Below, piece by piece: positions 22,935-34,698 of a stretch of DNA of 64,000 bases. Both the position numbers and the translations under genes were made by a program. The stretch is from positions 191,314,164 through 191,378,163 of the forward strand of contig BTPG01000003.1 of NCBI GenBank assembly GCA_036245525.1. Direction: 5' to 3'. How positions within the stretch are numbered: position 1 is the stretch's first letter; every line of letters starts with the position of its first letter. The DNA comes from Semisulcospira habei. Its lineage: Eukaryota; Mollusca; Gastropoda; Semisulcospiridae. The notes beneath the pieces were generated by a model, which had not been told where the DNA came from, did no database searches, and saw nothing but the letters and a program-made list of their open reading frames with translations.

Positions 22935-23144
22935 CTGTGTGTCATGATGATTATAAAAGTAAAACCGATACAAATTCATTGCTATTTAACCCAGTCAGCC
23001 ACAGGCATTTGAGCTGCACATTCCTGTGTGATAGAAGAGCCAGTGTGAGTGTGATGTTTGTAGTCTTTCAAGAGCACCTGTCAAGCAAATTCCTTTTCAC
23101 TCTGATACCTCATGGTATCATTCCAATGTTTTTGCTGCAAAGCA

Positions 23145-24225
23145 GGCGCGTCATCGTGCAGTGTCGGTACCTTAGAACCCGTCTAGAAGTGCGCAAAGAC
23201 TTGTATAGAAAGGCACACAATCACTGCACACAGGTGGTTCGTCAGGCAAAGAGTACACATATTCAGTCTGAACTTGATGCTGCCGATTCAGACCCTAGGA
23301 AAACGTTCAGGATTGTGAGCAGACTGCTTGACAAGGAGGCCAAATCTCCTATTCTTTCTGACATGAGCAGTGACTTGGCTGCTGCCTCTCTGTCCCAGTT
23401 CTTTAACGATAAGATTGGTGCCATCAGAGAGCAGCTATTAAAGGAGAACACAAGTGGTAAACCTGATAGCCAGGAACATTCTTCTGATTTTGCTGGTGAT
23501 CCTTTCTCAGTGTTTGTGCCAGTCTCTGCTGATCAACTGCACAAAGTCATTGCAAAATCCAAGTCCACATTCTCTAGTGTTGACCCAATCTCCACCAAGA
23601 TAGTCTTGGAGAATTTGGACATTCTTCTGCCAGTTATTCTGCACATCATCAACCGCAGTCTCTTCACCAGTGTTGTTCCAGGAGCCTTTAAGACTGCTGT
23701 GATTCGTCCTCTGTTGAAGAAGTCAAACTTGATGCTCCTAAGAACTATAGGCCAGTATCAAACCTTCCATATTTGTCCAAGCTCTTAGAACGTGTGGTGG
23801 CCAATAGACATGCTGATCATGTGTCTATGTCAGCTACTGGATAAATTTCAGTCTGCATACAGGCCAGGTCATTCTACAGAGACCGCAGTGCTGCATGTCT
23901 TAAGTGACATTCTCTGTGCAGCTGATCATGGTGACCACTCACTCGTGGTGCTGCTAGACCTCAGTGCAGCATTGATACCATAGATCACCAGATGCTGCTG
24001 CAGAAACTTCAGCTTGAGTTTGGTATCACGGACTGTGTCTTACAGTGGTTTCGGTCGTACCTTGAGGACAGATTCCAGTATGTCATTGTTAATGGTGTGG
24101 CATCTGCTGTTACCTGGCTAGTGTGTGGGGTCCCTCATGGGTCCGTCTTAGGGCCTGTTCTGTTCTCTCTCTACACCACTAATAGTCTAGCAGCTGCCCT
24201 TCATAGACGATCAGCCATTTACGAG
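23145..24225 (+). pseudogene. LINE family C, part 1 (RT N-terminal and palm)
   Basis: CR1/L2-type reverse transcriptase. From 23145 it encodes the basic linker (QVVRQAKSTHIQSEL), RT block 1 (AFKTAVIRPLLKK, then a frameshift near 23730 to NYRPVSNLPYLSKLLE), [25 protein letters not shown] with a 1-base loss at FDTIDH (~23975), and [13 protein letters not shown]. It stops precisely before the catalytic FADD motif, at ATTTACGAG (24225). The matching remainder begins at 31019. Confidence 0.85.
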
Positions 24226-24345
24226 ATAGTGATTTTCTAGAGAGTAACAAAGGTTTGGGTATATCAAAATGAAGTCTAGTATGAATAAAAGCAGTGCGCA
24301 CTCGTTTTAAACCGCCGGAGGATGGAGACATTTTTCTGTAGCACA

Positions 24346-25141
24346 TTTTGTTTCCAGTATGGCTGCAGACGAAACCAGGACCGTCGCGGCCATGTTTACA
24401 GGGGATCAGTAGTTTACACGGGTCTCATTGTTCCTGTATTCAATGGTAGTATGCACTATATGTCACTTAAAAGGATTTCATTTTTTAAAGTAATATTTTC
24501 ACACTTAGATATATTAAGAGAAGAAACAATTACGAAAACGCTTGCCTTGAATAATATCGTTACTCAACAATAAGGTATCCCAAAATCACGTGATCAAAAC
24601 ATCACGTGATGCCACGACCTCCGCGGACGTGAATTTCGGTGTGCCGACGGGTTCTTTTTGATTTGTTCTACATAAGCTTGTTTGATTAAAAAAAAAAAAG
24701 CAAACGTGTAAAGTTGCTGTGTGCATTTTTACGGCTTGATAAAGGTTTGTCACGTTTTATTTCCATTCACTTTACCATCGCTTTGCCCGTTTCATTTCGA
24801 CAACACAGCACCAAAACAAAACGCAACCCACAACACAAACACTATCTTCAAAACCTATGCTGCATTCTGTAAAAGAAAAAGAGTGCCACACCACTTGGTT
24901 TTAACTGTCATGGCTGAGCAAAGTTTCGGAACTTGATTAATTATTTTATGCAGCAGTAACATTTATTTTAATCGGTTGCACTGACAAGCTATGTTGTGAT
25001 GTGCGATCACTGCCAGTGCCAATTATGCAGTCTCAGTGATCACTGATGGTACAGTACACTTCACACTGAAAAAAAAATACACAGCACAATGTGAACACGC
25101 TTGGAAGTTCATGCAATGCTTTGTTTAAAATTGAACCCTAT
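24346..25141. other. No gene recognised
   Basis: Holds an adenine run (24688-24699) and a short ATG frame MAADETRTV at 24358 with an adjacent CAG. No convincing exon. Confidence 0.4.
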
Positions 25142-25485
25142 CTTTGAAATGAAATGAAATGAAATAAAACTTTATTGAAATGAAACTTTATTTCTGAACA
25201 GAAGAAGCAGTTAGCACATGTGCCATTTTTCACGCTTGCCGTTGCTAAACTACAAAGGTACAAATCTGCTAAAGGTACAAAGCTACTAAGATACAAAAGT
25301 ACAAAGCTACTAACATGAAAGTGCACATAATATAACAAGTCGTTCAAAAAGAGATGGATAAGGCAAAATGGAGGGCACCAATTATGATTACTAACAATGT
25401 GAACGAAAAAAAAAGAAAAAAAGATAGTCTTTAAAATTCCTTCTTTCACTGAAATCAAACGCGCGCACGCTCGCGCCGCATGCTC

Positions 25486-25540
25486 ACACACACACACACG
25501 CACGCGCGCGCGCACACACACCCATATACACGCACGTGCG
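25486..25540 (+). repeat. (AC/GC)n simple repeat
   Basis: Alternating purine-pyrimidine ACACAC/GCGCGC run in the LINE A 3' UTR; it has Z-DNA-forming character. Confidence 0.8.
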
Positions 25541-25562
25541 CGCGGAGGTTAATATCAAGGCT

Positions 25563-26757
25563 TTAGGCGATGGAGATACCCGAACCAGTGAATGAGCTGT
25601 TAGATAGCAGGTACTTGAGGGGGCTTTCCTTGAAAGAGGGGAGTGAACCAGTGTGTGTTATGTGCGCTGGCAGTTTATTCCAAAACGAGGCGCCCGAGAA
25701 AGCAAGGGTGGTTTTAAATAAATCTATCCTCGGGCGTGGTGTGATGAAGTTTCGCCTTGATGTTGAATAGCCTGAAGCTACCTTGGTGAAGAGATTACAC
25801 AAGTATTCTGGGTGGATTTCATTCCAGATTTTATACATGACTACCCCTTTGTTAAAAAGATGGTGCTTGTCAAGAGGAAGCATTTTTAGTTTTTCAAATT
25901 TTTGGTCAGTAGAAAGAGCTGGATCAGGCAGGATCTGCTTCACTGCCCTGCGATGCAAGGAGTTAAGCCTCTTCATGTGTATGTCACCACTGCCGTCCCA
26001 TGTCGTGGAGGCATAATCGATGTGGGATTTGACATGGGCATTGTAAAATAGTTTGCAAGTGTCGACATCAATAAGATATTTTAGCTTAGACAGCATAAAC
26101 ACATTTCTGGACACAGTTTTACAGACAACATTGATGTGAGATTGCCATTTCATCTGGTTATCAACAATAACTCCAAGTAGGCGATGTTCAGTTACTTGCG
26201 TAATGGTGTGGTTTTGGATTTCCAGGCTAAGCGAAAGTGGCTTGAGCTGATGCTTCTAACGGGTTGCTATCGTCATACATTCGGTTTTGGTGGGATTAAG
26301 GATCATTGCATTATTTTCACACCATTTGGAAATTTCACTCAGTCCCTGTTGCAAACGATCATTTAAAGACTCGAGACACTTATCGGGGTGTGGATTGTTG
26401 CGTCATCGGCAAACAAGTCACATTCAATTCTGTCATTCGTGAAATGTAGTGGCAGGTCATTGATAAATATGCAAAAGAGAAGAGGTCCCAGGACAGAGCC
26501 CTGGGGCACTCCTCTTGTTACTAAACCACTTGAAGAGTAAGATCCATTGGCTATCACGCGCTGCTGTCTGTCTGTAAGATAGGAAGCGAAAAACGAAGTT
26601 GTTTTAAAGGAATGAATAGATGCCTGAGAACTGCCGTCTGATGTATGAAAACAGTTACTTGAAAATGAACCATCCAGATATATACTGAGCTTGGAAAGGA
26701 GAATTTCATGATCTACCATGTCGAAAGCTTTCCGAAGGTCTATGAAAACAGCACCTG
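25563..26757 (-). pseudogene. LINE A RT fragment, copy 2
   Basis: RT palm with [28 protein letters not shown] and CDLFADDATIH (26757-26363), then a frame break, then the thumb and C-terminal part (26153-25563) with HIDYASTTWDG, SLHRRAVKQILPDP and PRIDLFKTTLAFSG, ending at a TAA near 25563. The broken frame between 26363 and 26153 contains LLGVIVDNQMKW in parts. Confidence 0.85.
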
Positions 26758-27289
26758 TTATCTTGCTAGCAGTAGCCTACTGCACAAAAGAGGAACTTAT
26801 TTTGCTGCTGTGTTATTTGCAGTTTGTCTGCATATAGACATTTGCAGTTCGCTGCAAGGATTCTTAGCAGCTGACATTAGCACTGACATATATATTGGGA
26901 TTAAAACAAGAAAGAAAACGGAGAAAGGTGACACAGAGATGATTTAATAAATCAGTCAAGTGATCAAATGAATGAGATATCTATGTTTTATGATAAACAG
27001 CTAGTTATGTGGGAGGGGGGGGGGGGGGGGAGGAGGCACATACTTTATAATGTACACGTACTATTTCTTTCAGTGTTTCCATCACCCACTCATAACACCA
27101 GATTAGACTCGATGAGTTGTCATGTTTTGAGTGGTTTACAAAATACATGTACTTGTTGCTGTTGCATTATCTTCTTACTGGTTTTGACATTTCGCTGTAA
27201 GATTTACAGTCCCATACTTTAAGCGTGTTCCCCCTAACGCACACAGAGGTTGACTGTATCATTGATATGTGTGTGTAGGTAGCGTTTGG
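26758..27289. other. No gene recognised
   Basis: Contains a 16-bp poly-G run (27015-27030). Open frames have no motif support. Confidence 0.4.
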
Positions 27290-27720
27290 TTTTGTTTGAG
27301 GTGGCAGTTTTGGCCTCACCTTTAAGTTTGGTGCCGCTGTTCATGTGGCCACCAGTACCATTTACAGAACTGATGACTGCATGTGCAGGCTAGTTCACGG
27401 TATCAAAATGTGAACTGGGTAGCCTATTGTTTGAAGTGATCAGTGGTAGCAACATCCATGATGTATGTGTGCATTTGGCCACTGGTACTGTTTACAAAGG
27501 TGCTGTTTACAGAACTAGTGGCTGAGTATGCATATTATTATTAGTACTGTTATTGTTATCAGGTGTGGCCTTATCTCTAAGTTTTGGTGCCCCTGTGCAT
27601 GAGGCCAACAGTACTTTTCACAGAACTGATGGCTGCATGTGCAGTGTGGTTAACTGTACACATGAAATTTGTAGGTGGGCAGCTAAAATACAGGCAGTCA
27701 ATACAAGCCACTCGCTTAAC
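27290..27720 (+). repeat. ~255-bp direct duplication
   Basis: 27310-27400 (GGCCTCACCTTTAAGTTTGGTGCC, GGCCACCAGTACC, ACAGAACTGATGACTGCATGTGCAG) is matched by 27562-27645 (GGCCTTATCTCTAAGTTTTGGTGCC, GGCCAACAGTAC, ACAGAACTGATGGCTGCATGTGCAG). These relate to the CCACTGG palindromes elsewhere. Confidence 0.6.
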
Positions 27721-28127
27721 CTGAAGTCTCTAGATTTTACAGTCCACTAATGCCCATCAGTATACAATTGTGCATGTCTTTTGTGGGTGTTCTGTGGTTT
27801 TGTATGTGGGCTGGGGTTGAAAGTGGGGCGGTATGGCACCTATTACCGTGTATGTACAAAACCTACATTACAAACAAACATAAATTAATAATTTTAATAA
27901 ATAGTTATTTGGGTTTAACGCCGCGCGGTAGACTACAGCCATCTCACAGCAGTTAAATAAATAAGATAAAGTAAGTCAAAGATACCTGGGACATAAGAAT
28001 GCTAAGTAAAGTATAGATTATGATCATGCACAGATGTACATTGGTGGATGTTCTGTGGTTTTGTGTGTGTAACTGGATTGGGGTTGGGGGCGAGCGATAC
28101 TGCACCTATTACCATGTACGTGTATAA

Positions 28128-28545
28128 GACATAAGACATTTATTCACCAAGTAAAACGTTACAAGGATTTTTGTGTGGCATGGTGACAGTAAAATATGTC
28201 CTCACTTGTAGGGCATTCATCATGTCATACACTTAGTTGGCGATCATCCTATATACAGCACTAAAAGATAGATAAACACAATATTAAACACAAATCAGTC
28301 ATATGTCACAAATCATGGAATCACGTTGTTCCGTGCATGGTGATGTATTGAGGACAGCTTCTGAAAAAAAAATGCATCTGAATCGAGAGGTTCTGGCTTT
28401 AAAAGCACGAAACCGCCGGCCAGAGGGCAGAAGCTCGAAGAGATGATTGGCTGGGTGTGACAGATCTGACAGAATAGTACTGGTGGCCACATGCACAGGG
28501 GCACCATGGTGTATGTTCTTGAGCTGTATGCTGATGTGTATGTAC
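28128..28545 (-). mobile_element. LINE family F, 3' fragment
   Basis: Minus-strand frame 28547-28299 reads ...HPANHLFELLPSGRRFRAF, a C-terminal motif common in CR1-group LINE proteins of invertebrates, then a stop and a ~170-bp 3' UTR ending GGTGAATAAATGTCTTATG near 28128. No upstream RT is present. Confidence 0.65.
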
Positions 28546-29318
28546 AAAACCTACATTACAAACAAACAAAATAAATAAATAATTTAAATAAATAAGATAA
28601 AGTAAGTCTAAGGTACCTGGGACATATGCATGCTAGGTAAAGGATAGATTACAAATTATGAACATACACAGATGTGCATGTCCTTTCTTTGGTAGGTGTT
28701 CTGCGGTTTTATGTGTGTATTTAGGTAAGGGTTGGGAGCAGGCAGTATGGCACCTATTACCATCTATATATGTGTATATTTTCTTGTTTGCTGATGAGTA
28801 TGTACAAAACCTTCATTACAAGCAAACAAAATAAATAAATAATTTAAATATATAGTTATTTGGGTTTAATGTCGAGCAGGCGACCAATGCCATCTCATGG
28901 CGGTTAAATAAAAAAGATAAAGTAAGTCAAGATACCTGGGACATATGAATGCTCAGTAAAGGATAGATTATGAACATGCACAGATGTAAGTGTCGTTTGG
29001 TGGGTGTTCTCTGGTTGTGGAGTGGGGTTGGGAGTGGGCAGTATTACCATATATGTGTATGTGAACATCAGCATATGTACAAAACCTACTTTTCAAACAA
29101 ATAAAAATAAATAATAAATTTAAATAACTAGGACATATGAATACCAAGTAAAGGATATATTATGAACATGCACAGATGTGCATGTCCTTTAATGGGTGTT
29201 CTGTGGTTTTGTATGTGGGGTGGGGAGCGGGTGGTATGCACCTATTACCATATATGTGTACATGTTATGTTCACATCATATATGTGTATATGTATGTTCT
29301 CATCTTGTATGCTGATGT

Positions 29319-29685
29319 CCCCCACCCAGGTCTACCCTGGGGGACTTGGGTGGGGTTAACTACTTTTTAGTTCCCAGGGTGACCCTGGTCAGCCCCACAG
29401 GGTGGGTTTTCCCCTCTATTCAGGGGCGTGTGTTTCTGTCTACCCTTGGTACATTCACCCGTATTTACCTTTTTTAAACTCTTCCTACTGTCTGCACTGC
29501 TTGTAGCTCTTGATATTGGATGTGTGTTGCTAAAGGGTCTAGTTAGGTTTATTTAGTGTATTAGACCAGCTGGCGACATACATTCAATATTCTGTTTAGT
29601 TTGGGTTTTTTCACAAGCAGTGCAGGCACGTCCTGAGAAAGTCTTGTTGCTGTCGGGACGTTAAACAATGTACAATCAATCATTT
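29319..29685 (+). mobile_element. S2 SINE-like repeat, copy 3
   Basis: Target duplication TATGCTGATGT (29308-29318 and 29686-29696). Ends GGGACGTTAAACAATGTACAATC. Inserted in the ~300-bp tandem array. Confidence 0.9.
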
Positions 29686-29830
29686 TATGCTGATGTGTAT
29701 GTGCAAACACACATCACAAACAAACAACAACAAAAAATAATAAATTAATAAAATAAGTTGGGGATACCTGGGACCTATAAATATGCATGTTAAGTAAAGG
29801 ATAGATTATGAACATGCACAGATGTATGCA

Positions 29831-30835
29831 TATTGAAAACAAATTTCCTCTCCTTGGTGACCACTACCGTACCACTATAGTGATCATGTGCATCAAGGAA
29901 TTCCTTCCATCCATAATTAAAAGGATCAATAATAAATAAATATGTAAGTGAATACATACATGAATCAATAATAAATAAAACATGTAATATAATAGAGAGG
30001 GCTACTATCTGTATTGTGTCTCATGCAGTCCTGATAAAGCTTTTACATAAGAGTCCTTGTGAGTACTTGAGTGCGGATTGGTTGAATTGGTTGCAAAAAC
30101 TAAAATTTTATATTTAGGTGTTTAGCTGAACATGGTGATTTTGATGGAAACGGTTCGGAGATGGATTTCACTCTGCCTGGCTTGTGCTTAAGACCAGTCG
30201 GATACGAGTGTGCTTGACCAGTTAAAAATCCCATCTCCACTAATAAAAAAATTTTAAAAAGAGCAGACCTGCACTTAGAGCCGTTAGGCTGAAAAACAGA
30301 CGAACAACATGCATGTTGTATCTGGCCAAAAAGTCTTCAGAATGTTGAAGATGGTCGGCAGACACATTGCACAACATGCACAAAGGGAGTTTACTTTCGA
30401 TATGCTTTCCTCCCACAAAAGACCGAGTTCTATGGAAAAGGCTGTTTTCAAGACCAGGAAAAATAACGTATTTGACGTTGATAAGATGTTCAAATCGAAA
30501 ATAATCTCTGTTTCAATTCAGGAGCAAAGTAAAGCTTCATCAACCGTGCGCGTCTGATTGACTTCTTTAGAAGGCTTCTCACTGACCGCCATTTTGAAAC
30601 TAGCGACGCGACCATGCTTACCGCATTAAAAATAATACTTTTAAACTTATTTTATCGTATATATGTATGCATGTTTACTTGCTGATGATTTTAATTTACT
30701 CACTGGAATAAACTTGTAACTTGTATGCTTGAAATTTTCAATGTTATGCACAAAAAGTGTCTTGCACCTTATCCGGGTGGTGTACGAGGACTGTTTCCCT
30801 CACATCGAAAAATAGCTTTCGAAAAACACTTCTAC
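29831..30835 (-). other. Region with a degraded coding-like patch
   Basis: On the minus strand 30594-30284 begins ATGGCGGTCAGTGAGAAGCC, soon meets a stop, and in another frame reads LPLCMLCNVSADHLQHSEDFL, vaguely like a Cys/His zinc-binding segment. It may be the remains of a protein of the surrounding 6.8-kb element. No function is assigned. Confidence 0.3.
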
Positions 30836-31018
30836 AAAAATGTCTCCATCCTAAGGACAAATATTGTTGCCATACATAAACTATATGGCATTAGTACTTT
30901 CGTTTCGTACCTGCAAACCATTGTTACTCTTTTGACGAACTACTTACCTCTGCAGAAATTGCGAAAAGCTGCTAGACTATAAGTTAAGACGTGTGATTGA
31001 CAAGTACAGGTTAGGGTG

Positions 31019-31878
31019 ACAGTTGTTTGCAGATGACTCTGGTCTCTCTGACTCATTTCATCCTGACAGTGTCTCAACTTCTCAGACGGTGCAGAAAATC
31101 GAGTCGTGCTGCCAAGAAATCAAGTCCTGGATGTCGACCAACATGCTGATGTTAAATGATAAGACTGAGGCAATTCTGTGTGGACCCAAGAACAAACTGG
31201 GTGTGGAATCTCTTTATGCTATCCGTGTTGGCGAGTCTCTCATCCCTTTCTCAAAGACTGTCAGAGATCTTGGTGTCTTTGTCAATGCCAGTCTTACCAT
31301 GGAAGACCATATCAGTGCTGTTGTCAGGGGATGCTACTTCCATCTTCGCTCCCTTGGAAAACTACGACCTGTCCTGACAGCCAAAGCTGCAAATGCTATC
31401 GCCGTTGCCCTTGTCCTATCCAGACTGGACTACTGTAACAGCTGTCTTTGGGGTCTGCCAGAGCAACAGCTCAGATGTCTTCAACTGGTTCAGAACACTG
31501 CCACCAGAACTGTCACAAGAACCAAAAGAAGGGAGCATATCACACCAGTCCTTAAGCAGTTGCACTGGCTTCCAGTCAAGCAAAGAATTTATCACGATTC
31601 TCACTCTGTGCCACAAGTCTGTAAATGACCCAGATTCACCAGAGTACCTCCGGGAAATAGTCCCATGCCATAACCCTCCTAGGCAGATCCGTTCTGCTGA
31701 ATGGTCCAAACTGCACCCCAAGTGTTGAAAGCCACACAAAGAAGCGACTTGGTTTCTGGGCATTTTTCACACTGTGGACCTATGCTGTGGAATGGACTAC
31801 CACAATCCATGAGGGACATTGACTGCATTGGCAGCTTCAGGAGGCACCTCAAGACCCACCTGTTTCTTGACTTTTAAT
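31019..31878 (+). pseudogene. LINE family C, part 2 (FADD motif to C-terminus)
   Basis: Starts at QLFADDSGLSDSF, the catalytic aspartate motif missing from part 1. It continues with CQEIKSWMSTNMLMLNDKTE, FSKTVRDLGVFVNASL, VLSRLDYCNSCLWGLP and HITPVLKQLHWLPVKQRI. A frameshift near 31590 moves to VTILTLCHKSVNDPDSPEYL. Another leads to the end GSFRRHLKTHLFLDF and a TAA near 31878. The domain order completes part 1. Confidence 0.85.
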
Positions 31879-32123
31879 TCTAGGACTACTGTGCACCAGA
31901 GGTGTTTTTTTGTTTTGTTTCGTTTTGTTTTGGGTTTTTTTGCACCCTGAGAATGCTGCTAGCATGGAGTGGATGTGCATTACTAGTGGACATCATCATC
32001 ACCATCTGCTCACATTGTTAAATTATATGATTTACAAGTTCAGTAACACAGCATTGAATGCATGCATCTGTGTCACAGCTGTTAATTGTTAAAATGATAA
32101 GTTCCATTTTGACTTTGTTTTAG

Positions 32124-32259
32124 TTACAGTCAGGAGATGGCTCAAGAGAGACATGCGAGGAGGTTACAACAGCGCCACCAGAAGAACTTAAATTTGCGGA
32201 CATGATCGAGAAAGTCATGCACTCCAAAGTCATGGCGGAGCTAAAAGCACTACCGTCAG
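32124..32259 (+). CDS. Unrecognised membrane protein, internal coding exon
   Basis: The acceptor is TTTGTTTTAG (to 32123); an alternative AG at 32128-32129 keeps the same frame. The donor is TCAG|GTGAGA (intron from 32260). The exon encodes LQSGDGSRETCEEVTT... followed by KFADMIEKVMHSKVMAELK and ALPS, an acidic-then-helical segment, and ends in phase 1. That phase joins to 35440, where the split codon is G|AG (Glu). Coding reality is supported by the open frame between good splice sites and by the phase match, not by family recognition. Upstream exons were not found; the preceding sequence is LINE C. Confidence 0.6.
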
Positions 32260-32439
32260 GTGAGACCAAGACTGATATGTCAAAAAGTGTCATTGCACGT
32301 ATATTGTTTGTTTTTTGTTTGTACGAGGGGATTTTTTGTATAGTTTTTTGTCTCACGTGTGAAGCAAAAGTGAGTATGTTTTGGTCCAGTGGTCGTCCAT
32401 CCCCTGTCGTCGGTGGTAAACTTTAACATTGGCATTTTC

Positions 32440-33134
32440 TCGGAGACTATTCAAGCCACAGTCTTCAAACTTGTTCCAAGGATACTTTGTGGCAAGACCT
32501 TTCTAAACATTTTAGTGACCTCTCACAAAGGTCAAGGTCACAGGGGGTCAGGGACTAGGTAAAAAATAGTTATAAATTGACTTTTTTTTTTTTTCCTCAA
32601 ATTTTGAAATACTATTGAAAACTTTAAACCCAAACTTGGTACAAAGATACATGATGGTAAGACCTTCCTATGCATACTAATTTGGTTGATCCTTCAAAAA
32701 GGTCAAGGGACATAAGATATCAGGAAACAGGTGAAAAATAGACATATTTTGACAAAAGATGTTTTTTTCGCAAATATTATTCACAACTTCACAACTTGGT
32801 ACACAGATACCTGATGGTAAGACCTATCTATGCATACTAATTTAGATGACCCCTCGGAAAGGTCAGGGGGTCACAAGAGGTCAGGAAATATGTGTAAAAT
32901 GCCAATTCTTGATAGAATTGTAGTTTTTAATCAACATTTTTGTAAAGTTTTCAAATCTGGCTCAAAGGTAGCTAATTATAAGACCTTTGTATGCATACTA
33001 ATTTAGTTGACCCATTACAAAGGTCAAGGGTCATGGGATGCTCCAAAAATAGGTTTAAAAAAGCCCAAAAATGTTTCTCTTCGGAAATACTATCTTCAAC
33101 TGCAAACCCAAACTTGGCACAGAAATACCTGATG
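32440..33134 (+). repeat. ~160-bp tandem array with AGGTCA half-sites, left part
   Basis: Units repeat with a ~151-162-bp period (TATGCATACTAATTT at ~32680, 32831, 32992). Each has CAAACTTGGTACAAAGATACCTGATGGTAAGACC and a motif like AAAGGTCAAGGGTCA (AGGTCA-A-GGGTCA, a DR1-type arrangement). The first unit has AGGTCAAGGTCA. It lies in the intron of the membrane-protein gene and is split by LINE B copy 2. Confidence 0.85.
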
Positions 33135-33147
33135 GTAAGACCTATCT

Positions 33148-34698
33148 TTCTTACTTACTTACGCCTGTCACCCCTACCCGGGTATAGGCCGTCGACGAGG
33201 GACCTCCAGCAACTCCTGTCCTGTGCTTCTCCTTCGATTCTACTCCAGGTGGTTCCCAGTCTCTTGATGTCTGCTTGGAGGTCTCGACGCCAGGAGTTTC
33301 TCGGCCTACCTCTTTTCCTCTTTCCCTGGGGGTTCCATGACAATGCATGCCTAGTGATACTGGAAGCTGGCTTTCTCAGACTGTGACCGATCCATCCCCA
33401 TCTTCTTTGCCCAATTTCATTTTCTGCTGTTATCTGCTCTGTTCTCTCCCAGACTGAGAGTCTGACGTTGCTGATCTTCTCTGGCCAGTGGATTTTCAAA
33501 ATTCTTCTAAGGCAACTGTTCATGAAGGTCTGTACTCTGTTGACTGTGGTTTTTGTCAATCTCCATGTCTCTGCTCCATATAGGAGAACTGCTTTTACAT
33601 TGGAGTTGAAAATCCGGACTTTGGTGTGTTGTGACAGCTCTCTGGAACTCCACACTTTTTTCAACTGGAGAAAGGCTGCTCTGGCTTTACCGATTCGTGC
33701 TCTGACATCTGCATCAGTGCCGCCTTTTTTGTCTATGATGCTCCCGAGATAGGTGAAGGACTCCACCTCCTCCAACGGGGTGCCAGCAAGCAAGACTGGT
33801 TCTTCCCTGGTTGCATTCAGCCTCATTCAGTCATTGTCTTTGTTTTCTGTTTGTGAATGGTGAGGCCCACTTGGGACGAGATGTCAGCAAGCCTCGTGGT
33901 CTTGTCCTGCATTTGTTGATGAGTGTGGGACAGTAATGCCAAGTCGTCTGCAAAATCGAGGTCGTCAAGCTGTGTCCACAGTGTCCACTGTATTCCACTT
34001 CGTCTGTGCTCTGTGGTCATCTTCATGACCCAGTCTATGGCCAGTAGGAAGAGGAACGGAGACAGCAGACACCCCTGCCTGACACCAGTTCTGACCTGGA
34101 GCTCTCTGGTGAACTGCCCTTCGTGGATCACGCGACATGTCATGCCATCATAGCTGCTCTTGATCAGGCAGACGAGCTTTGTGGGTACACCGTAGTGTCG
34201 TAGGAGTTTCCACAGAGTCTCTCGGTCCACGCTGTCAAATGCTTTCTCATAATCCACAAAGTTGACGTACAGCGGGGAGCTCCACTCCAGAGACTGTTCC
34301 ACGATGATGCGGAGAGTGGCGATCTGGTCTGTACATGATCGGTTCTTCCTGAATCCTGCTTGCTGGTCTCTCAGCTGGGGGTCAACGGAGCTCTTCATTC
34401 TCTCTAGGATGATCCTGTTGAAGACCTTTCCTGGTACTGACAGCAAGGTGATTCCTCTGTAGTTGGAACACTTGCTGAGGTCGCCTTTCTTGGGAAGCTT
34501 GATTAGGTACCCCTCCTTCCAGTCAGCTGGCATCACCTCCTCTTCCCAGATCTTTCCAAACAGTGGGTACAGCATCTCCACTGTTGTCTCTAGGTCTGCT
34601 TTCAGAGACTCCGCTGGGATGCCATCTGGCCCTGCTGCTTTGCCATTCTTCAAAAATGCCACTGCTTTTCTGATCTCTTCCCGGCTGGGTCTGTCACA
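33148..34698 (-). mobile_element. LINE family B, copy 2 (5'-truncated)
   Basis: Target duplication GTAAGaCCTATCT (33135-33147 and 34699-34711, one mismatch) inside the AGGTCA array. TAAG-repeat 3' end at 33148. The 5' truncation is at the CDRPSREEIRKAV segment before the RT. Confidence 0.93.
33155..34698 (-). pseudogene. LINE B ORF2 RT fragment, copy 2
   Basis: RT from REEIRKAVAFL through VDYEKAFDSVDR, GVRQGCLLSP and [16 protein letters not shown], uninterrupted to ~33830. There an 8-bp duplication (CATTCAGT within CTCATTCAGTCATTG) shifts the frame. The rest ([20 protein letters not shown] ... GLYPGRGDRRK) is open to 33155. It preserves the FADD region that is frameshifted in copy 1 and lacks the S2 insertion. 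Confidence 0.9.

Larger units (their letters stand above)
25142..26757 (-). mobile_element. LINE family A, copy 2 (5'-truncated, minus strand)
   Basis: The 5' break is within the RT palm (~26757, TGAVFIDLRKAFDMVDHE). The 3' end at 25142 reads, on the minus strand, GAAATAAAGTTTCATTTC and TTTCATTTCATTTC repeats, the same as copy 3. Confidence 0.88.
27750..29830 (+). repeat. ~300-bp tandem repeat array (interrupted)
   Basis: Five or so units share GGTGTTCTGTGGTTTTGTATGT, GGCACCTATTACCAT, TACAAAACCTACATTACAAAC, ATAAAGTAAGTCAA, ACCTGGGACATA and GATTATGAACATGCACAGATG (27750, 28020, 28680, 28990, 29190, 29760). Two units contain TATTTGGGTTTAACGCCG / TTTGGGTTTAATGTCG (27908, 28858), an inverted GACGTTAAACCCAAA SINE-type end. 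A LINE F fragment and S2 copy 3 interrupt the array. Confidence 0.8.
24226..31018. mobile_element. 6.8-kb insertion splitting LINE C (candidate large TIR element)
   Basis: The LINE C frame breaks at 24225 and resumes at 31019 without loss of conserved residues, so the intervening DNA looks inserted. Near its ends are inverted blocks with equal 95-bp spacing: AGAGTAACAAAGGTTTG (24241) and AGGATGGAGACATTTTT (24319) against CAAACCATTGTTACTCT (30914) and AAAAATGTCTCCATCCT (30836). That suggests diverged terminal inverted repeats. About 70 bp at the right edge are unpaired and no target duplication is evident. No transposase is seen. LINE A copy 2, tandem repeats, a LINE F fragment and S2 copy 3 lie inside. 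Confidence 0.5.
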
